Positions 7,403-15,973 of a DNA stretch of 28,953 bases are shown one piece after another. The stretch's first letter is position 1; each line of letters starts with the position of its first letter. The notes under the pieces are model-generated. The model worked only from the letters and a program-made list of their open reading frames with translations, was not told the DNA's origin and did not search any database. Origin of the DNA: Flavobacteriaceae bacterium (GTDB taxonomy: Bacteria > Bacteroidota > Bacteroidia > Flavobacteriales > Flavobacteriaceae); assembly GCA_002693605.1 (NCBI GenBank), contig NZQO01000161.1, positions 32,207-61,159 of the forward strand. The letters run 5' to 3'. Made by a program: the position numbers and the translations under genes.

Positions 7403-8500
7403 TCAGAGCGCGTCTAGGAAGATGTCATTCTCTTGCGCAGAGCCCATCGTGACCCGAGCCCAGGTTTCATAACGGGCCTCTTGCCAGCCTTTGATCAACA
7501 CACCCTTGGCGCGCAAGGCTTCGGTCAGAACCTTGGCCGGCGCGCCGGTGTTGAAAAACACGAAATTCGCCTGTGTCGGCGCGCAATCATAGCCTTTGGC
7601 GGCCAGAGCGGCGGCCACGCGGTCGCGTTCGTGGGTTGCCTGTTGAACCACTTGGGCGAGATGCGCCTGATCGTCGATGGCCTCGGAGGCGGCACAGGCG
7701 GCCAGGGCGTTGACGCCGAAAGGGTTGCGGGTTTTCATCAAAGCTTTGATCAGCGGCGCATCGCTGGCCACGCCGTAGCCCACACGTACGCCTGCGAGGC
7801 CGTAGGCCTTGGAAAAGGTGCGCAGGGTCAGCGCGGGTTTGCCGAGCTCTGCCATGATCGCCATGGCGTCGAACCGATGTTCAGGCGCGATGAACTCGAC
7901 ATAGGCTTCGTCGAAACAGATCAGCGTGGCGGGATCGGCGGCGGCGACGACCGTGCGGAATTCGTCCTCGGTGATCACCGGGCCGGCCGGGTTGCTCGGA
8001 GAGGAGAATATCAGCAGGCGCGGTTTGCTGGCCAGAGCGTCGCAGAGGCCTTCGACGGGGAAGGACCAGTCAGTATTGAAGGGCACCTTGGTCACGGTCG
8101 CGCCAAAGGCCAAGGCGCCGAATTCGTGCAGGCCGAAGCTCGGGCAGATGGTGACGACATGGTCCTTGGGGCGGATGATCGTGCGGAACAGGGCGCCGAT
8201 CAGGTCCTCGGAGCCATTGCCAAAGATCACATGCTCGGGCGTTGTCTCGAACTGTGCCGCGATCTTTTCGCGCAGCGCCGTATTGGCAGCATCGGGGTAG
8301 CGCCAGACACCGGCAGAGGCGGATTGCATGGCGGAGACGGCACGGGGCGAGGGGCCGAGCGGGCTCTCATTGCTGTCGAGTTTGGCGCGGCATTCGATGC
8401 CGTAGATCGCCTTGAAGCGGTCCTGAGCGAGGCCCGCGTTATAGTCGGGCAGCTCCGCAATTTCTTTGCGGACGAGGTCACTTGGAAAGGTCTCAGTCAT
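7403..8500 (-). CDS. hisC: HisC-like PLP aminotransferase
   Basis: A fold-type I, PLP-dependent aminotransferase of 365 residues, closest in layout to histidinol-phosphate aminotransferase. Seen are LDSNESPLGPSP (41-52), the cofactor-phosphate region FGNGSEDLI (93-101), SSPSNPAGP (166-174), the PLP-contacting DEAYVEF (198-204), and the Schiff-base lysine in TFSKAYGLAGVRVGYG (Lys231). It is the last gene of a leftward unit, 14 bases after an FAD-linked dehydrogenase and downstream of a transporter binding protein. No other histidine biosynthesis gene is near. HisC paralogues often act on aromatic or other amino acids, so a catabolic transamination is as likely as histidine synthesis. Family certain, substrate not. 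Confidence 0.85.
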   Translation of the reverse strand: MTETFPSDLVRKEIAELPDYNAGLAQDRFKAIYGIECRAKLDSNESPLGPSPRAVSAMQSASAGVWRYPDAANTALREKIAAQFETTPEHVIFGNGSEDLIGALFRTIIRPKDHVVTICPSFGLHEFGALAFGATVTKVPFNTDWSFPVEGLCDALASKPRLLIFSSPSNPAGPVITEDEFRTVVAAADPATLICFDEAYVEFIAPEHRFDAMAIMAELGKPALTLRTFSKAYGLAGVRVGYGVASDAPLIKALMKTRNPFGVNALAACAASEAIDDQAHLAQVVQQATHERDRVAAALAAKGYDCAPTQANFVFFNTGAPAKVLTEALRAKGVLIKGWQEARYETWARVTMGSAQENDIFLDAL

Positions 8501-8514
8501 CAGGGTTCCTGTGG

Positions 8515-9885
8515 TTATAGGTCAAAAATCTTGCCGGGGTTCATGATGTTGTCTGGATCAAGAGCGCGTTTGATGCGGCGCATGACATTGAGAGCGGGGC
8601 CATGTTCTGCCGGGAGATAGGCCTTTTTTCCCAGACCCACACCATGTTCGCCGGTGCAGGTGCCGCCCATCTCGATGGCCATGGTGACAAGGCTGGAATT
8701 GATGTGCTGGGCCTCGCGCAGCTCGTCTTGGTCCGAGGGGTCATAGAGCAGCACGAGATGAAAGTTGCCATCGCCCACATGGCCGATCAGCGGCGCTTGG
8801 ATCGAGGTGGTGGCGATCACCTCCTGAATGCGCGCGATGCAGCTTGGCAATTGCGAAATCGGGACACAGACATCGGTGGAGATGCCCTTGATGCCGGGGC
8901 GCAGCGCCCGCGAGGCAAAAAGCGCATCATGTCTGATTTTCCAGATCCGGGAAGCGTCTTCGTTGGATTGGGCGCGGTCGATCTTGAGGGCGGTTTCGGC
9001 GAGCCCCGCGAACGTGTCCATGTCGTTTTCAACCGTGGCAGTCGCCCCGGCCATTTCCACCCAAAGGGTCGGGCATTCCGGCAGGTCGGTTTTGGAATAG
9101 CGGTTGATCGCCTGCATTGGCAGCGTGTCTGCCAGCTCTATCCGGTTGAGAGACAGGCCGCATTGCAAGGCCATCACGACGGTTTCGGTGGCCTCTTGGA
9201 TGCTGGCAAAGCTGCACATCGCGGTTTGCGTCGCCTCGGGGATGCCAACCAGCCGCACGGTGAGCTCGGTCATAATGCCAAGCGTGCCTTCTGAGCCGAC
9301 AAGCAGATGGGTCAGATCGTAGCCTGCCGAGGATTTTCGCGCCCGGCCGCCGGTCTTGATGATGTCTCCGTCGGGCAAGACCACGGTCAGCCCGAGCACG
9401 AGATCGCGCATGGAGCCGTAGCGCACGGTGGTGGTGCCAGAGGCGCGTGTGGCCGCCATCCCGCCGAGCGTGGCATGGGCGCCGAGATCAATCGGAAAGA
9501 AAAGGCCAGTGGCGCGTAGATGTTCGTTGAGGTCCTGCCGGGTCACACCGCATTCCACGGTGCAATCCATATCGGCGTCGCGCACCGCGAGGATCCGGTT
9601 CATGGCGGAGAGGTCGAGGCTAATGCCGCCATGGGGGGCGTGAATTTGCCCCTCTAGGGACGATCCTGCGCCAAAGGGAATGACCGGCACGCCATGTTTG
9701 GTACAGGCTTGCAAAACATCCGACACCTCTTGGGTGGTCTTCGCCATGATGACCGCGTCAGGCAGCGCTGGCGCAAGGTGGCTTTCACCTTTGCCATGAT
9801 GTTCGCGCGCGGCCTGAGAGGTCAGAAGACGATCCCCGAATTGGGGGCGCAGCGCCGCAAGGAGGGCAGGGGAGTTTTGGTGCAT
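8515..9885 (-). CDS. FAD-linked D-lactate/glycolate-type dehydrogenase
   Basis: A 456-residue flavoprotein of the GlcD/Dld (VAO/PCMH) superfamily, which oxidises 2-hydroxy acids and passes electrons to the respiratory chain or an electron carrier. The FAD pyrophosphate loop is PFGAGSSLEGQ (70-80), followed by ASGTTTVRYGSMRDLVLGL and LVGSEGTLGIMTE of the FAD-binding domain. The C-terminal cap has GHVGDGNFHL, GEHGVGLGKK and the closing LDPDNIMNPGKIF. There is no GlcE/GlcF partner nearby, so it resembles single-subunit D-lactate dehydrogenase (cytochrome) more than the three-subunit glycolate oxidase. It lies between a solute-binding protein gene (separated by a terminator-like hairpin) and an aminotransferase. 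A hydroxy acid produced by this pathway is a plausible substrate; the exact one is unknown. Confidence 0.88.
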   Translation of the reverse strand: MHQNSPALLAALRPQFGDRLLTSQAAREHHGKGESHLAPALPDAVIMAKTTQEVSDVLQACTKHGVPVIPFGAGSSLEGQIHAPHGGISLDLSAMNRILAVRDADMDCTVECGVTRQDLNEHLRATGLFFPIDLGAHATLGGMAATRASGTTTVRYGSMRDLVLGLTVVLPDGDIIKTGGRARKSSAGYDLTHLLVGSEGTLGIMTELTVRLVGIPEATQTAMCSFASIQEATETVVMALQCGLSLNRIELADTLPMQAINRYSKTDLPECPTLWVEMAGATATVENDMDTFAGLAETALKIDRAQSNEDASRIWKIRHDALFASRALRPGIKGISTDVCVPISQLPSCIARIQEVIATTSIQAPLIGHVGDGNFHLVLLYDPSDQDELREAQHINSSLVTMAIEMGGTCTGEHGVGLGKKAYLPAEHGPALNVMRRIKRALDPDNIMNPGKIFDL

Positions 9886-9913
9886 ATGCCTGAGTATTCG
9901 ATTTGAGGACAGG

Positions 9914-9944
9914 AAAACGGGCCGGATCGAGATACGGCCCGTTT
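9914..9944 (-). terminator. Intrinsic terminator or attenuator after the binding-protein gene
   Basis: AAACGGGCCG (9915-9924) and CGGCCCGTTT (9935-9944) form a perfect 10-base stem with a 10-base loop. On the minus strand the stem runs into TTTT. It starts 18 bases beyond the stop of the solute-binding protein gene and ends before the FAD dehydrogenase start, so it would lower expression of the two enzymes relative to the binding protein. Confidence 0.8.
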
Positions 9945-9961
9945 CAGGGGTGACTTAGGGA

Positions 9962-11520
9962 TTAGGCGTTGAACCACCAGCGTTCGGCACAGCGGTTGCC
10001 ATCGAGATCCCAATCGCCAGAGATTTCCTCGCCCGTCGAAACCTTGCTCGATTTCGCATCGAGGAAGTCGGCCCAAACCGGAGCGATGAGACCGCCATCT
10101 TCGTGGATCAGCATCTGGCATTCGGCATAGAGCGCGCGGCGCTTGGCGTCGTCTTTTTCCGACCGAGCGGCGACCAGGGCGGCATTGAAGGCGTCGTTGT
10201 CCCAAGAGGTCTGTTATAGCCGCCGGCGATTGCTTCGTGCGAGTAGGCGAGCGACAGCATGAGGTCCTCGTTTGCGCGGCCCGACCAGCGTGTGGCAAAG
10301 AAGGGTCTCTTGGCCCAGATGTTGGACCAGTAGCCATCTTCTGGCTCTCGCGACACGGTGATTTTGATGCCGGCCGCGCTGGCGTGTTCGCTAAACAATT
10401 GCGCGGCATCGACCGCGCCCGTGAACGGCGTGTCCGAGGCGTGCAAGGTTGTGGCCAACCCTTCGGCACCGGCCGCTTTCAGGAGGGATTGCGCCTGCTC
10501 GGGATCATATTCATGTTGCGGGATATCGCCGTCATGATAGGCGTAAGCATTTGAAATCGGTTGGTCATTCGCGATTGAGCCAAAGCCGTTCAGAACCTTG
10601 TCGACCATATCTTGACGGTTGATCGCGAGTTTCATCGCCTTGCGCACACGAACATCTGAGAACAGCGGATCGGTGGTGTTCATGCTGAAGCAATAATGCA
10701 CCTTGCCCTGCGTCTGCATCAGGTCGATGCCCGGCATCACCCCCAGCAAATTGGCGGTGCTGGGGTCCACTGCGTTGATCGCGTCGAGCTGACCCGTTTG
10801 CAGCGCTGTTGTCCGAGCGTTCACATCACGGATCGCCAGCATTTCCACGGAATCGAAATGGGCGCGGCCTTCCTTCCAGTAGTTCGGGTTTTTGCGCACC
10901 ACGGATTTTACACCGGGCTCATAGCTTTCGAGGATATAGGGCCCGGTGCCGATCCCGGCGTCGAAATTCATGTCATCCGCAGGCACGATATACATACAGG
11001 TCAAGGACAGCACGGCCGGGAAGCCAGCATTGCCCGCGCCGAGCGTGATGGTCACCTCGTTCGGCGCGGTGGCCTGAACATCGCTGATGACCGCAGCGAG
11101 CGCTTTGACCTGCGATGTGGACGAATCCCCGCGATGCAGGTTGATCGAGAAAACGACGTCATCCGCATCCATGGTCTTGCCATTGTGGAACTCGACGCCC
11201 TCGCGCAGCTTGAAGGTCCAAACGGTCAGGTCTTCGTTGGAGTCCCAGCTGGTGGCGAGTTCCGGAACGAGGACGCCGCCAGCGCCCACTTCGATCAGGT
11301 TATTGCGCAATTGCCATTGCAGGTTCTGCATGAACTTGGTTTCTGTCGCTTGCGGATCAAGCGTTTCGCCGGAATCGAAACTGCCGATCCCCAGGCGCAA
11401 TGTGCCGCCTTGTGACGGTGTTGCGGCGCGAAGCGGCTGGCCAGAAACGCCAAGCAGGGCCGCCGCCCCGAAGGCGCCTGCGCCCAGCAACACGCTGCGT
11501 CGGTCTGTCGAGATTGTCAT
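9962..11520 (-). pseudogene. ABC transporter solute-binding protein, family 5, with a frameshift
   Basis: A periplasmic binding protein of the peptide/opine/nickel type (SBP_bac_5). The N-terminus MTISTDRRSVLLGAGAFGAA looks like a twin-arginine signal, with likely cleavage near LRAA. The family region GIGTGPYILESYEPG and typical segments such as LREGVEFHNGKTMDADDVVF and SDVRVRKAMKLAINRQDMV are intact. At 10210-10215 the frame breaks after GGYNR. Reading on in the next frame gives TSWDNDAFNAALVAARSEKD and a normal C-terminus ending CAERWWFNA, stop at 9964-9962. Restoring one base gives about 519 residues, normal for the family. The start has GGAGAA 8 bases upstream. Either a recent mutation or a sequencing error; everything else looks selected. 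It probably serves the permeases at 17599-19416. Confidence 0.88.
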
Positions 11521-11691
11521 CAGTGTTCTCCTGTTGGATTTGTGTCCTGTCGGCGCAGGTATTTTTGTCGGTCGTTAATATGTCTGCATTTAAGACGGTA
11601 TGGAGCAAAATTGCGTGTGACAAATCAGTTTTGGACGCCTATCGTTCAGTATTTCTAACGCAACGTGGAAGGCCCGGGGGCTGCTTAAAAA
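11521..11691. promoter_or_regulatory. Divergent promoter region, binding protein and LysR regulator
   Basis: This 171-base gap separates divergent genes, the usual place for a LysR-type regulator to bind. For the minus strand, TTGTCA (11623-11618) with a 17-base spacer and TACCGT (11600-11595) is a possible promoter with a poor -10. GTCT-N7-AGAC (11582-11596) overlaps that -10 and is a weak candidate half-site pair. The gap is clearly more AT-rich than the flanking genes. No strong operator can be claimed. Confidence 0.35.
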
Positions 11692-12594
11692 ATGAACTCT
11701 AAATTGCCCCCTTTGCGTGCTTTGCAAGCGTTCGAGAGTTTTGGCCGTCATTCATCTGTGCGGGCCGCCGCACAAGAACTCGGAGTGACGCCAGGGGCCA
11801 TCAGTCAACAGCTTAAGCTGCTCGAAGAGCATCTACAAACCCCTCTCACCGTAAAAGACGGGCGTCGCGCGGCGCTGTCGCCAAAGGCCAAGTCTTTTCA
11901 CGCGGTCGTGTCGATCGGGTTTGAGAAGTTGAGGAAAGCGCAGGCGCTTTTGGCGCAGCAGAATTCGGAGCTCGATATCAATGTGTCGGGCCTGCCGACG
12001 CTATTGATGAAGTGGCTCCATCCCAAATTGCACAGTTTTGAGGCCAGCAACGAAGGTGTTTCGATCCGCCTTGAGGCCACCCATGATGAGCCTGAGCCCG
12101 AGTTTTTGGACCATATGTTTCGCCTGACATACGGTGCGGCGTCGGAGCGTTTTCCACATGCGCGCGCTTTGTTTCATGACGTGTGTTTTCCAGTGTGCTC
12201 GCCCGAGTTCCTCCGGAAGAACCCGGAGGCGCTCGAGCCCTCCAACCTGTCGGATATGCCTTGGATCGATATCGATTGGGGGCCGTCCTTTTCCAGCGTG
12301 CCAAAGTTGGGAACATGGCTTGAGGCGCAGGGGTTTCCGCCGCCGAAACGCAAGCCGGTGTCGATCCATTCGCTCTCAAGCTCGGCCTTGGAAGCCGCGG
12401 CCAGTGGCAAGGGGGTTGTCTTGGCGCAGCTGTCGTTTGCTTCGGTCGATCTTGAGCTGGGGCGGTTGATACGCATCTCTCAATATTCGGTTGAGATGCC
12501 CGAGCCCTATTACATTTGTTGGGGGTCTTTGATCCTCGAACATGACAAGCCGCGGAGCTTTTTGAACTGGATTTTGGCAGAGGCAAAGAATTAG
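11692..12594 (+). CDS. LysR-family transcriptional regulator (GcvA-like)
   Basis: A 300-residue LysR-type regulator. It begins LPPLRALQAFESFGRHSSV and the winged-helix HTH (about 8-65) includes AAAQELGVTPGAISQQLKLLEE, the form typical of the GcvA/AmpR branch. The rest is the periplasmic-binding-like effector domain (about 95-295), ending FLNWILAEAKN. It is divergent from the binding protein gene and lies 98 bases upstream of the Rieske oxygenase gene in the same direction, so it is the obvious candidate regulator for one or both flanking units. The ATG at 11692 lacks a strong ribosome site; the reading frame and HTH position support it. Confidence 0.93.
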   Translation: MNSKLPPLRALQAFESFGRHSSVRAAAQELGVTPGAISQQLKLLEEHLQTPLTVKDGRRAALSPKAKSFHAVVSIGFEKLRKAQALLAQQNSELDINVSGLPTLLMKWLHPKLHSFEASNEGVSIRLEATHDEPEPEFLDHMFRLTYGAASERFPHARALFHDVCFPVCSPEFLRKNPEALEPSNLSDMPWIDIDWGPSFSSVPKLGTWLEAQGFPPPKRKPVSIHSLSSSALEAAASGKGVVLAQLSFASVDLELGRLIRISQYSVEMPEPYYICWGSLILEHDKPRSFLNWILAEAKN

Positions 12595-12655
12595 AAAAGC
12601 TAAACAATATCGCTATCGGGTTCGTTTTTCTTCCCTCCGACGCTGACGTATCGTT

Positions 12656-12667
12656 CTTGAGATCAAG
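12656..12667 (+). promoter_or_regulatory. Inverted repeat upstream of the VanA-like gene
   Basis: CTTGA-GA-TCAAG is a perfect 5-base inverted repeat 26 bases before the ATG of the Rieske oxygenase. AACA-CT-TGTT (12669-12678) follows directly. Position fits an operator in the 98-base gap between the LysR gene and its presumed target, but the repeat is short and could be chance. Confidence 0.3.
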
Positions 12668-12692
12668 CAACACTTGTTAGCTAGGAAATCTC

Positions 12693-13733
12693 ATGTTTCT
12701 CAAAAATGCATGGTATGTCGCCGCGTGGAGCGAAGAAATTGTTAATGATTTGCAGCAGGTTAAAGTGCTGGGCGAAAAGATTTGTATGTTTCGCAACAGC
12801 GACGGCGAAGTCATCGCCATGGAGGACGCCTGTCCGCATCGCAAGCTGCCGCTGTCAAAGGGCCGGATCAAGGGCGACACCGTCGAATGTGGCTATCATG
12901 GGCTGACGTTTGACTGCGCCGGGCAATGCGTCTGGGCCCCCGGCGGCGGGCGGGTTCCATCGGCGGCGCGGGTGCGCCCCTATCCGGTGCATGAAAAATA
13001 CGGTCTCGTATGGATCTGGATGGGCAACGCGGCGATTGCTGACGTCGCCGACATTATCGACATCCCGAATTTTGACAGCCCGGAGTGGGGGATCAACCGG
13101 GGCGCGGCGATGGAGCTGAGCTGTAATTACCTGTTGATGTGCGACAACCTGCTCGACCCGACGCATGTCGCCTGGGTGCATGAATCTTCCTTCGCGGCCC
13201 CGGCGACCAAGGACACGCCATTGCGGGTGACCAAGACCGATACGGGTGTGATCGTTCACCGTTGGATGATGGATCACGAGCCTGCACCGTTTTACAAGAA
13301 GGTGGTGGAGTTCGACGGCAATTGCGACCGTCTCCAGCATTATGAGGTGCGCTACCCGAGCCATGCGCTGATCCGGGCGGTGTTCACACCGGCGGGGACG
13401 GGCGGCGTCGATGGTCCGCTGCATGAAAACACCTTTGTCATGGACAGCTATAATTTCATGACGCCAACCACCGAAACCGAGACGCGCTATTACTGGTTCC
13501 AGCTGCGCAATGTGCGTCCCGACGATGACGACCTGTCGAAGATGATGAGCGAAGACGTGCGCCATGCCTTTGAAGAGGACCGCGCCGTTCTGGAACAAGT
13601 CCAGATCGGGATGAGAGACAAAACCTCGCCGCATATCGATCTCGGGATTGATGCGGGGCAGCTTCGCTTTCGTCGTCAGCTCGAGGCCATGATCGCCGAA
13701 GAGGCGATGGTCGATGCGAAGATGAGCCAGTAA
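12693..13733 (+). CDS. Rieske non-heme iron oxygenase, VanA (vanillate O-demethylase)-like
   Basis: The 346-residue oxygenase component of a two-component demethylase/hydroxylase. The N-terminal FLKNAWYVAAWSEE is the usual VanA-type opening. The Rieske [2Fe-2S] ligands are Cys47 and His49 (CPHRKLPLS) and Cys66 and His69 (CGYHGL). The mononuclear iron site is in NLLDPTHVAWVHESS, with the bridging Asp155, His158 and His163. AGGAAA lies upstream of the ATG at 12693. The reductase gene starts one base after this stop codon. VanA-like enzymes remove methyl groups from aromatic ethers or quaternary/tertiary amines, or hydroxylate rings, so the substrate cannot be named. Its place beside a peptide/opine-type transporter argues that the substrate may be imported by that system. 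Confidence 0.93.
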   Translation: MFLKNAWYVAAWSEEIVNDLQQVKVLGEKICMFRNSDGEVIAMEDACPHRKLPLSKGRIKGDTVECGYHGLTFDCAGQCVWAPGGGRVPSAARVRPYPVHEKYGLVWIWMGNAAIADVADIIDIPNFDSPEWGINRGAAMELSCNYLLMCDNLLDPTHVAWVHESSFAAPATKDTPLRVTKTDTGVIVHRWMMDHEPAPFYKKVVEFDGNCDRLQHYEVRYPSHALIRAVFTPAGTGGVDGPLHENTFVMDSYNFMTPTTETETRYYWFQLRNVRPDDDDLSKMMSEDVRHAFEEDRAVLEQVQIGMRDKTSPHIDLGIDAGQLRFRRQLEAMIAEEAMVDAKMSQ

Positions 13734-13734
13734 G

Positions 13735-14910
13735 ATGACGACCGGATTTCGCGATTTTCGCGTGGCGCAAAAGGTCACTGAGAGCGACATCATCACGTCG
13801 TTCTATCTCGAGCCCGTCGATGGCGCGCCTGTCTGGGAGGCGAGGCCGGGGCAGTATCTGACAGTGCGAGTGCCCACCGCGGATGGGCATCTTCTCAAAT
13901 CCTACTCGGTGTCGGGGGATGCGGCGCAGACCAGCGGTTATCGCATCACCGTCAAACGCGAGACGGGGCTCGACGGTGCGCCGGACGGGGTCGGGTCGTG
14001 CTGGCTTCATGATGTTGTGCAAGTGGGCGATGAGATCGCAGTCGCGGCACCTCGCGGGACGTTCTATCTCGACGAAGAGAGCACGCGGCCCGTTATCCTT
14101 TTGTCGGGCGGTGTTGGTTTGACACCGATGGTGTCGATGCTGCACCGACTGCGCGAGACCGATCGCGACGTGTATTTCCTCCATGCCTGCGAAGGCGGCA
14201 GCGTGCATGCGCTGCGCGATGAGGTCTTGGGCCTTGCCACGGCGCGCACCAAGACGCTTTTTGTCTATCGCAGTCCGAGTGCAGAGGACGAGGCGGCACA
14301 GGCCTTCGATGCCAAGGGGTTTATCGACAAAGCATTCTTGCAACGACATCTGCCCCTCGATGATTACGAGGTCTATCTCTGTGGCCCGACGCTCTTCATG
14401 GTCGCGATGTATCACTTGCTCCAGAAACTCGGCATCCCCAAGTCGCGCATCGCCTATGAGTTCTTTGGCAAGGGCGGCTCCTTGGATAAGGTGGAGGAAC
14501 CGACACGGTCGAAAACTGCCGCGTCGCGTGCGGCCCCGGCGATCCAGGCGCTTACCTTTGTGACGGACCCAGACGCCTGGGCCTCCGCAGACGAGACGCC
14601 ACGGCCGGTCAAAGCAACGTTCGACGCGGTGCCTGATACACCAGAGATCACAGCCAAGGGCGATGTGGTGTTCCGCAAGTCGGACGCCTCGGCCACATGG
14701 GGTGACGGCGTCAGCAGCTTGCTGGAGCTGGCGGAGAACGCGGGCATAGATCCGGAATTCAGCTGCCGCACAGGGATTTGTGGCGCTTGCGAATGCCGGC
14801 TGATCTCTGGAGAGGTTGAATATACCCAAGCCCCGCTCGAAGAGCCGGAAGACGGGCATGTTCTGATTTGCTGCACCCGGCCCAAGGGGCCGGTGGTGCT
14901 CGATATCTGA
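13735..14910 (+). CDS. VanB-like oxygenase reductase (FNR-type with C-terminal ferredoxin)
   Basis: A 391-residue electron-transfer partner of the preceding Rieske oxygenase. Domains in order: an FAD-binding barrel (about 1-112) with PGQYLTVRVP and KSYSVSG, an NAD(P)H-binding domain (about 115-245) with LLSGGVGLTPMVSML and VYLCGPTLFM, a linker (about 250-300), and a plant-type [2Fe-2S] ferredoxin domain (about 305-391). The cluster ligands are Cys344, Cys349, Cys352 and a Cys at 379 or 380, spaced C-x4-C-x2-C. The first half resembles the reductase part of flavohaemoglobins, with no globin domain. The start is one base past the oxygenase stop. It is the only such reductase in the window. Its stop codon is 4 bases from the stop of the convergent deacylase gene. 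Confidence 0.93.
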   Translation: MTTGFRDFRVAQKVTESDIITSFYLEPVDGAPVWEARPGQYLTVRVPTADGHLLKSYSVSGDAAQTSGYRITVKRETGLDGAPDGVGSCWLHDVVQVGDEIAVAAPRGTFYLDEESTRPVILLSGGVGLTPMVSMLHRLRETDRDVYFLHACEGGSVHALRDEVLGLATARTKTLFVYRSPSAEDEAAQAFDAKGFIDKAFLQRHLPLDDYEVYLCGPTLFMVAMYHLLQKLGIPKSRIAYEFFGKGGSLDKVEEPTRSKTAASRAAPAIQALTFVTDPDAWASADETPRPVKATFDAVPDTPEITAKGDVVFRKSDASATWGDGVSSLLELAENAGIDPEFSCRTGICGACECRLISGEVEYTQAPLEEPEDGHVLICCTRPKGPVVLDI

Positions 14911-14914
14911 GGCC

Positions 14915-15973
14915 TTAGATCGCGCTATCCGCGATCTTTTCCTCCACCGCATCACGCGAAAGCTCTGGGCAGACCACACAAAGATGGTCGCCCGGAGCCA
15001 CGATCGGCGTGGTGCGGATGATGGAGATGATGCCGGCCTGAGTGCTCGTGAGCTGTTCGGCCTCTGTGTCGAGCCTATAGAGGTCGCGCAGCTGCATCAG
15101 CGGCTGGCCCGCCTTCACCGCGTCGCCAAGACGCACCAACGGTTCGGCGAGGCCATGCGCCTGGGCGGTGACAAAGGCAGCGCTCCCTCCGAGATCGACA
15201 AAGCGTGTGGCTGGTGGCGGCAAGACGCCGAGACGGTGTGCGGCCTCACGACGCAAGACGCCTTGATGCACCAAGAGTCGCAACACCCCCTGCCATCCGG
15301 CCTCGAGCGAGGAGAGGGACACCTTGGCCTCGCCGCCCAGCTCGCAGGAAATCATCGCACAGCCAGCCGCATGCGCGGCGCTATCGAAATCGCCATGTGT
15401 GTCGCTGGCCGGGACAACCATGGTGTAGGGTAGCCCCATGACCGAGGCCAACGCCATGGTCTGGCGGTTCTGATCGGCATCGGTGGACAGGCAGAAATAG
15501 GCTGTGTCGAGATAGTTCGAGATTTTGCCACCCGAATGGATGTCAATCGCCAGATCGGCCTCGGCGATCAGATGGGTGGCGATAAACCCGGCGATATCTT
15601 GGGTCGGGCCGGCAAAGGCGGTGCCTGTGAAGGAGCGGTTGAGGTTGCCGCCATCGAGCGGAGAATTGCGGCTGACCGCCTGCACGGCGGGCATGTTCAA
15701 CGCCGAGGCCAAAAGAAGACGCCCGGTCAGGTCTTCCGGGACGAGCATTTCATAGAGCCGCCGCACGATGATCTGGCCTTCGTATTCATCGCCATGATTG
15801 CCACCACAGACGAGAACCGTGGGGCCCGCACCGCTGGCGATCACGCCAATGGGCGATTGGATTGTCGAAAACCCATAGCGGTTGTCGGAATGGGTGAAGC
15901 CAAAGAAACCTGTCCGCTTGCCTGCGGAGGAGAGGTCGAGTGTCGAGCTGACGGTCCCGAACTGATGGGTCAT
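14915..15973 (-). CDS. Zinc-dependent deacylase, AstE/AspA (DoeB-like) family
   Basis: A 352-residue enzyme of the succinylglutamate desuccinylase/aspartoacylase family, which removes acyl groups from N-acylated amino acids. The zinc site is GGNHGDEYEG (His60, Glu63) and the IDIHSGG motif (His146). The substrate-binding block DGGNLNRSF (108-116) is intact. The length and a C-terminal beta-rich domain (about 255-350, with TSTQAGIISIIRTTPIVAPGD-type repeats) match DoeB, the N-acetyl-diaminobutyrate deacetylase of ectoine breakdown, more than the shorter aspartoacylases. No other ectoine gene is present, so the substrate may be another N-acyl amino acid. Its ATG overlaps the TGA of the ATPase gene by 4 bases: it is the last gene of the transporter operon. 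Confidence 0.88.
   Translation of the reverse strand: MTHQFGTVSSTLDLSSAGKRTGFFGFTHSDNRYGFSTIQSPIGVIASGAGPTVLVCGGNHGDEYEGQIIVRRLYEMLVPEDLTGRLLLASALNMPAVQAVSRNSPLDGGNLNRSFTGTAFAGPTQDIAGFIATHLIAEADLAIDIHSGGKISNYLDTAYFCLSTDADQNRQTMALASVMGLPYTMVVPASDTHGDFDSAAHAAGCAMISCELGGEAKVSLSSLEAGWQGVLRLLVHQGVLRREAAHRLGVLPPPATRFVDLGGSAAFVTAQAHGLAEPLVRLGDAVKAGQPLMQLRDLYRLDTEAEQLTSTQAGIISIIRTTPIVAPGDHLCVVCPELSRDAVEEKIADSAI

Noticed and set aside
7403..8500. Reading the aminotransferase as part of a histidine biosynthesis operon
   Set aside because: No his genes are adjacent, and its neighbours are transport and oxidation genes; only the family name was kept.
7433..8620. A 395-codon plus-strand open frame opposite the aminotransferase gene
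   Set aside because: Antisense to a HisC-like enzyme with all PLP-binding motifs; the plus-strand product matches nothing recognisable.
9822..10469. A separate 215-codon gene covering the end of the binding-protein gene
   Set aside because: Its frame in part coincides with shadow sequence; the family-like C-terminus is explained by a one-base frameshift in the binding-protein gene.
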